NCBI RefSeq assembly: GCF_004295795.1
Contig: NZ_SEBR01000005.1
Span: 124,001 to 188,000 of the forward strand
From: Flavobacterium sp.
Lineage (GTDB): Bacteria > Bacteroidota > Bacteroidia > Flavobacteriales > Flavobacteriaceae
Direction: 5' to 3'
DNA length: 64,000 bases
Part shown: positions 60,201-64,000 of the stretch, in pieces
Layout: each line of letters starts with the position of its first letter
Position numbering within the stretch: position 1 is the stretch's first letter
Notes under the pieces: generated by a model
What the model was told of the DNA's origin: nothing
Database searches by the model: none
The model's input: the letters and a program-made list of their open reading frames with translations, nothing else
Program-made: the position numbers and the translations under genes

Positions 60201-60884
60201 TCTTCCTTGAACGTCCTTAAATTCTTCTTGGGTGTGGTTGACTCCGTCTGCTGCTTCCCAGCTCTCATCCTTCGTGACCATTTTGAATAGTCTTCCGGCA
60301 GGATAGCTGGTTCCGCCGTCGTTTATCTGAGGTTTGAAAATTCCTAACGTCGAACTCCAAGTCGATGTTGCAGAGATCAGTTTTACCTCATTGTTGAGAT
60401 TTGTCTGATATTCAGATTTAATTTCATGTCCGGATCCGATTTGCCAGTTATAGCCAGGTGCAGCGCGTTTGAGTACCCGCCCTAAAGGAGATTCTTCAAA
60501 TCGTATCTGCGAGAATGGAACGTCTCCCGAATAAATTGGATAATTGTTCATTCCTGAATTTACCGTAAGGCTGTCTCGAAACAACATTGTGGCATCAGAA
60601 GCCGGGTAAGGAAGAAAATCCTTATTCGGGCGATTGAATGCGTCGTAGCGAACTGACGAAATGACGTCTTTGCCACTGTTCGACTGTTTGTGTTGCACAG
60701 TTTGTATAGGTTTTCCCAATCCATCAAAATACGAAACGCTAACCTTCGCTTGTTCCGGCGTAGGATTGGCTATAGAAGTTGTCGTCGCGGTCCGGTAAAC
60801 GGTTGTTTTTGCGTAGTTCTGGTTAGCACTTTGACCTAAGCCGACCAATGGCAATGCTATCAAGAGTAGAAATTTTCTTTTCAT
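57261..60884 (-). CDS. DUF6443/RHS-repeat protein with C-terminal alpha/beta-hydrolase-like domain
   Basis: A 1207-residue exported protein (signal peptide MKRKFLLLIALPLVGLG). DUF6443 covers roughly 25-170, then YD/RHS repeats, then the RHS core (Y-K-Y-N-G-K-E-W-Q-D-E-L, R-N-Y-D-P-A-I-G-R-W, ending S-P-T-S-A-I-D-P-D-G at about 973). The 234-residue tip carries G-Y-S1097-F-G-S, a nucleophile-elbow motif of lipases and esterases, with possible acid Asp1150 or Asp1154 and His1179/1180 (T-G-H-H-F-D). RHS shells enclose and release toxic tips; a phospholipase or esterase effector is plausible. A small membrane gene overlaps the 3' end. Confidence 0.82.
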   Translation of the reverse strand: MKRKFLLLIALPLVGLGQSANQNYAKTTVYRTATTTSIANPTPEQAKVSVSYFDGLGKPIQTVQHKQSNSGKDVISSVRYDAFNRPNKDFLPYPASDATMLFRDSLTVNSGMNNYPIYSGDVPFSQIRFEESPLGRVLKRAAPGYNWQIGSGHEIKSEYQTNLNNEVKLISATSTWSSTLGIFKPQINDGGTSYPAGRLFKMVTKDESWEAADGVNHTQEEFKDVQGRIILKRRYNAGISHDTYYVYDQFGNLTYVIPPSVSGTVTEGKLNGQCYQYRYDRRDRIAHKKLPGKNWEFFVYDKLDRLVATGPALTPFTDLGRNTGWIITKYDAMNRIVLTGWLQQSVDSLTWKSRQYDRDQETINFSETKIATTTNSTVGGVSFRYSNLVWPTTAYHVLTVNYYDDYNFPNAPSPIPSQVASNTQSVFYNDTNKPKGLSTGNYIRVLETTADTRREVNYILYDIYGRGVRNHKINHLGGYTINDSKLDFSGQIIADETIHKYTSSSASNTDVTVKQFYTYSPQGYLTKTEHRLNANPSESLAKFEYDELGKMTAKRVGGSDLTGTACLQKIDYYSNIRGWLTDINYIMDPSTGLPIYQSTNPDDLFRFKIHYDDPSLGNVFGAPPPGEALYNGNISETEWKTRSDMTRRRYRYFYDDLDRLIEASYEKPDNSTPETNSYDEVLSYDKNGNITHLNRNGEYDDNLYNLQIDNLTYTYDTSKIDRLLSVSDSSGISAGFNDGNIIGSDYGYDTFGNLIADKNKGIKVIVYNHLNLPTGIDKGSSSRFIKYTYNAVGTKVAKSWSDGTATGTTDYQDMFQYTDGVMDFIATSEGNVDTKLKSGGLVFNYVYNYLDHLGNIRLRYAADQQTGEVKILEENNYYPFGLKHNNYNISRSAYIDGGGVGPCTDCPKFYNYKYNGKEWQDELAVGWYNYGARNYDPAIGRWMNIDILADNYAFASPYNYVLNSPTSAIDPDGKRVYFIAGAGNDSSGWRYTERWAQTFYNAGMQGKFYVVNSSRGQTADMDFTFGNSSEGYKREVYVYNYGGSPTGMSTSSISLGNPIEGEFTENSYIDSQVGAYEKHLKDNPLAEGEQMNMVGYSFGSVMSAQVALRLASKGQVIDNLILIGSPISDSSNLYKQLKAHKNIKNIIRYDIPGDKLSNPKDILDWIQGASENTDDKTGHHFDLARPGTAADRAMQVVITWLMNNGVK

Positions 60885-60896
60885 GTTCAGAATAGA

Positions 60897-63800
60897 TTAA
60901 GGCTTGTAGTGATATTGGTTTTCAGAGACTAACTCAGACTGTGAATTCCTGACTTCTTTAAGTCTGCCGAAATTGTCGTAAACGTAATTTTGGCTTTGAC
61001 CTTTTGCATCTGTGATTTTCTTGACGCCTTGACCTGGCGCGTAGACGTACGTAGTAATCAATGCAGTCGGATAAAGTGTCCGCAGATTTGCCAAAGCAAG
61101 GACGAGCTGTGCTTCGTTGTAAGTGCCCGGAGCCGAATAAGTGGCGATATCTTGGGCATTTGCGGCAGGTATTGCCGGATAGTCAAGGTTTTCCAGTTTG
61201 GCCACCGGCAAGGTTTTTTCATAACCCCAAACAATCAGCGTAGCCTTTCCGTTTTCTTGCCTGTATACCGTAAGGTTTCCCTTGTCGTCATAAGTATCAT
61301 AGCGAACCCTGCGTTCAGTCGATTGGGTGTCCTTTTTATTGCTGACGTATGTTTTAAGGATGTGATTGTAACCGTCATTCAGGAATTCCTCCTGGGTCAT
61401 GGACACCTGTTGCCCGTTTCGGCTCGTCTTGATCTGGATGGGAACGTTGATCATATTTGCGGTAACCAACGAGCTCTCGAACGTTCCGACCGGGTTGTCT
61501 GTCGAATATAAAAACTGGGATACCGTTTCCTCAGGTTGGCCCAGATGCTGGGTTTGTGTGGCCATCTGTCCATAGGTGTTGTAAGAGAGGCTAGTGACAT
61601 CTTCTATAGCGGTTCCGCCAAAATAATTGTACTCTGTAATTGTTTTGACCTTGTAGGCTTCAGACAATATCGGCGTACACAGGTAACTGTATTTGGAGCG
61701 TGATGTTCCGCTTACGGTTTCGGCGGGGTCAGTGTTGCCGTAAAAATTGCTTTTGATTCTCACACCATAAAAGACAACGACACCAGGCACCTGACTTTCA
61801 TAACCGATAGTTTTTCTATGGAGCAATGTCCCGGCCCTGTCGTAGGTTCTTTCAGCCGACGGAAGCCCGCTTATCGATTTTGGCACATCGGGAAAGCCAT
61901 TGGAAGTCATATTCGGCTCGTTGTAAAAGTCAAATTCCTTTCTTCCGGTGTTGAACAAGGTCGTGCCGTAAATTTCTTCGACTTTTCCGTATCCGACGTA
62001 GTTGCTCATATTCTGAAGAAACCTTGAATCGACGAAAAGTTCACGTGTAAACATTTCCTGTTTGTTTCCGCAGATTGAACAAGGCGTAAAAGCGGAGTTG
62101 AGACAATTAAAGCAATAAACGTCATTAATGGCCAGTGGGTTGAAATCGGTCAATATTTTTCCGGAATGGTAGACATATTCTTTGGTTGAAGGAGAAGGAT
62201 CTGTGGTCGAGGTAAAGCTTTGGATTTTTTTCACCCTCATGCCACCACCTTCGTATAGCGTTCCGGCGGGAAGCTGGCCATAATAACGAACATTTCCTCC
62301 GGCATTCGCGGCATAGGCGACACCTCCGGGAAAATAAGGCGGCGTTGAACCAAATGCCTGCGGCGCCGGAAAAGTTGCGCGCAATTTGTATACGTATCCG
62401 GGCTGATACGTCAATCGGTAATTCAAATATTGAAAAGTTCCATTGTAATTTGGAGCCTGCCAGGCTTGCAAGCTTACGAAATCACCCGGAACCCAAGTTT
62501 TTACCGGAGTTTCCACACCGTATCCATTACCGCTTACCTTGACCAAAGTTACCGATGAATTATACCACATAGTGGTTTTTGCTGTATTATTCGGTGAAGA
62601 ATCGGTTGCGGACATCACCGGATTGCCGTGAGAAAAACTTACATAGAAGTTCATGGTTACATCCTGGGTTATTCCCGTGAGCGTGTTTGTCTGCGTGTTG
62701 GAACTCCACGATGGCATCATTCCACCTGTGACACTGGAAAAATAAAAAACCGAATTGACTTGCTGGCGCGAAGGAATTGGTTGGTTGGTGAAGGTATGAG
62801 GCTCGAATTCGAAAGTGGAATAACCACCTGTCGGATACGTTACTTTCTTGATCAGGCAAGCTTTGGCGTAATCCTTATTGAAGTAACGGTCGCCCTTTGT
62901 ATAGTTGGTGTAGACGAAAAGAACGTTGTTATTGGCCCCAAGAAATTGTTGCGGATAGTCGTAGTAGTCAAAGTCTGGCGTTAGCGAAGTGTTGCTGGCG
63001 CCGTTATAGTATCCGTAGAAATCAATGGAGTTTGAAACCTTCGACGGAAGCATTACCGTTTGATCGTACTCGAAAGCATGAGGCGGCTTAGATAAATCTG
63101 CGGTTTGTAAGGCATCTTGGGTGTATCCGACTTCTTTTACAGCGTCCAAGCGCAGTCTTTTCGTCAAAACGTTTGTGTTCAAAGGATAGTTTCCTATTGG
63201 CGACTGTGATCCAAACGGGAAATAAGAGGTGGTGAATTGGAACGACTTTATTTTTTTCAAAGTGATTTTGGAAACAATATCGATTGCCTGCAGTTTTTTG
63301 TGGGAATCGCCGCTTACCAAATTGGTGTCTTCCCTGTCTGCCAAAATAAAGTCGATTCTAAGCTCTGGCGTCGTAATTTTTTTCAGTATCCTGACCTGAC
63401 TCACATCGTATGGGCTAGAGGACGGCAATTGAGGCGTCTGCAAGTTGTTGGGTTGAGGTCCGCCGTAGCAAGAATTCAAATAGGCGAATTGAGAGTATCT
63501 CAAGTTCGTGACCTGGGCATTCTGGTATTCGAAGTCTATCGTTTTTCCCGTCACGAGCTTGATTTGGGTTACCTTGTAGGTGGCACCTCTTTTGTCGTAA
63601 TATTCGTTCGAAGGTAAATTTCCCGATGATTCTTCCCTTCCGGCATTTCCGAAGAAGTAGCTTGTCCCGTTCGGCAATTTCGCCTCGATCGTAGGGTAAG
63701 TCTGCGAACCTCCTTTTATGAACTTGATACCGTCTTTATTGTCTATGAATACGATTTGCTGGTTTTGCGGATTGATGTAAAATTTGCCCGAATAGCCACC

Positions 63801-64000
63801 GAAATTATAATGGTAAATGTCAGGATCGCCATGACCAATACGCAATCCGTTTATCAAGGCGCCGCTTTCGGCATTTGGCGGAAGACCCGGTATCTCGAAC
63901 GTCCCATAGGCATTGCAGGAAGTGCTGCCGATACAACGAGTTGGGCAGGCGTAATTGTACATGTTGTTGCCCAGCTGTTTCACCTCTTTGTAACTGCCCA
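60897..64000 (-). CDS. Large YD-repeat / RHS-associated surface protein, 5' end beyond the window
   Basis: At least 1034 residues. The frame stays open from 60897 to the window edge (upstream of a GTG at 63983 it reads G-S-Y-K-E-V-K-Q), so the true start lies outside. YD-type sequence is seen near the C-terminus (R-V-R-Y-D-T-Y-D-D-K-G-N-L-T-V-Y-R and Y-V-Y-D-N-F-G-R-L-K-E-V-R). It lies 12 bases upstream of the DUF6443/RHS gene, a pairing common in Bacteroidota. Cysteine-rich segments (C-F-N-C near 630; C-S-I-C) occur. It is probably the secreted shell partner of the toxin-bearing protein. Confidence 0.75.
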   Translation of the reverse strand, partial: GSYKEVKQLGNNMYNYACPTRCIGSTSCNAYGTFEIPGLPPNAESGALINGLRIGHGDPDIYHYNFGGYSGKFYINPQNQQIVFIDNKDGIKFIKGGSQTYPTIEAKLPNGTSYFFGNAGREESSGNLPSNEYYDKRGATYKVTQIKLVTGKTIDFEYQNAQVTNLRYSQFAYLNSCYGGPQPNNLQTPQLPSSSPYDVSQVRILKKITTPELRIDFILADREDTNLVSGDSHKKLQAIDIVSKITLKKIKSFQFTTSYFPFGSQSPIGNYPLNTNVLTKRLRLDAVKEVGYTQDALQTADLSKPPHAFEYDQTVMLPSKVSNSIDFYGYYNGASNTSLTPDFDYYDYPQQFLGANNNVLFVYTNYTKGDRYFNKDYAKACLIKKVTYPTGGYSTFEFEPHTFTNQPIPSRQQVNSVFYFSSVTGGMMPSWSSNTQTNTLTGITQDVTMNFYVSFSHGNPVMSATDSSPNNTAKTTMWYNSSVTLVKVSGNGYGVETPVKTWVPGDFVSLQAWQAPNYNGTFQYLNYRLTYQPGYVYKLRATFPAPQAFGSTPPYFPGGVAYAANAGGNVRYYGQLPAGTLYEGGGMRVKKIQSFTSTTDPSPSTKEYVYHSGKILTDFNPLAINDVYCFNCLNSAFTPCSICGNKQEMFTRELFVDSRFLQNMSNYVGYGKVEEIYGTTLFNTGRKEFDFYNEPNMTSNGFPDVPKSISGLPSAERTYDRAGTLLHRKTIGYESQVPGVVVFYGVRIKSNFYGNTDPAETVSGTSRSKYSYLCTPILSEAYKVKTITEYNYFGGTAIEDVTSLSYNTYGQMATQTQHLGQPEETVSQFLYSTDNPVGTFESSLVTANMINVPIQIKTSRNGQQVSMTQEEFLNDGYNHILKTYVSNKKDTQSTERRVRYDTYDDKGNLTVYRQENGKATLIVWGYEKTLPVAKLENLDYPAIPAANAQDIATYSAPGTYNEAQLVLALANLRTLYPTALITTYVYAPGQGVKKITDAKGQSQNYVYDNFGRLKEVRNSQSELVSENQYHYKP

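Overview
The window looks like chromosome of a Flavobacterium-like member of the Flavobacteriaceae (Bacteroidota). The reasons are an ammonia-lyase that closely resembles the Flavobacterium johnsoniae tyrosine ammonia-lyase as I remember it, a complete flexirubin / dialkylresorcinol pigment locus with DarA and DarB, many Bacteroidota-type -7 boxes (TAnnTTTG) before genes, few Shine-Dalgarno sites, and protein families typical of the phylum (TPR-lipoprotein histidine kinases, P63C, DUF6443/RHS, DUF983). Base composition is uneven. Much of the pigment locus looks mid-40s to mid-50s % GC in hand-counted 60-base samples, while 4.8-8.6 kb is near 30%. All product calls come from reading motifs; no database search was run.

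Layout. 0-1.7 kb: the first codons of comF (minus) and glyS. 1.8-3.1 kb (minus): a coupled pair, a degenerate IS1595-type DNA-binding domain and a P63C protein. 3.4-10.2 kb: a signalling island with a LytTR regulator lacking the receiver aspartate, a small secreted repeat peptide, and two tandem TPR-lipoprotein histidine kinase / response regulator pairs; the second kinase is a compositional chimera. 10.4-22.1 kb: housekeeping and accessory genes (thiL, DinB, WYL regulator, pfkB, GNAT, DUF2306, lepA, four secreted or lipoproteins of unknown function), with a 27-copy heptamer array and other intergenic repeats.

22.1-54.2 kb: the pigment locus, about 32 kb, almost all on the plus strand with overlapping genes. 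Inferred logic: tyrosine ammonia-lyase makes 4-coumarate; a PaaK-like AMP ligase (last gene) activates it; two ACPs, one ketoreductase, several ketosynthases (three with an intact Cys, one chain-length-factor-like, one truncated) and three hotdog dehydratases build the aryl polyene; DarB and DarA make the dialkylresorcinol; LpxL-like, BtrH-like and C45-type enzymes are candidates for ester formation or acyl transfer. An ABC transporter, an MMPL-acyltransferase fusion, a LolA-like carrier, a lipoprotein and two beta-barrels could move product to the outer membrane. A divergent halogenase-like flavoenzyme and a desaturase-like flavoenzyme may tailor rings or chain.

54.5-57 kb: dusB, a DUF983 protein and an AraC regulator. 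57-64 kb (minus): a two-gene YD/RHS locus. The downstream protein ends in an alpha/beta-hydrolase-like domain and overlaps a small two-TM gene, which suggests a toxin and its immunity protein. The upstream member runs off the window.
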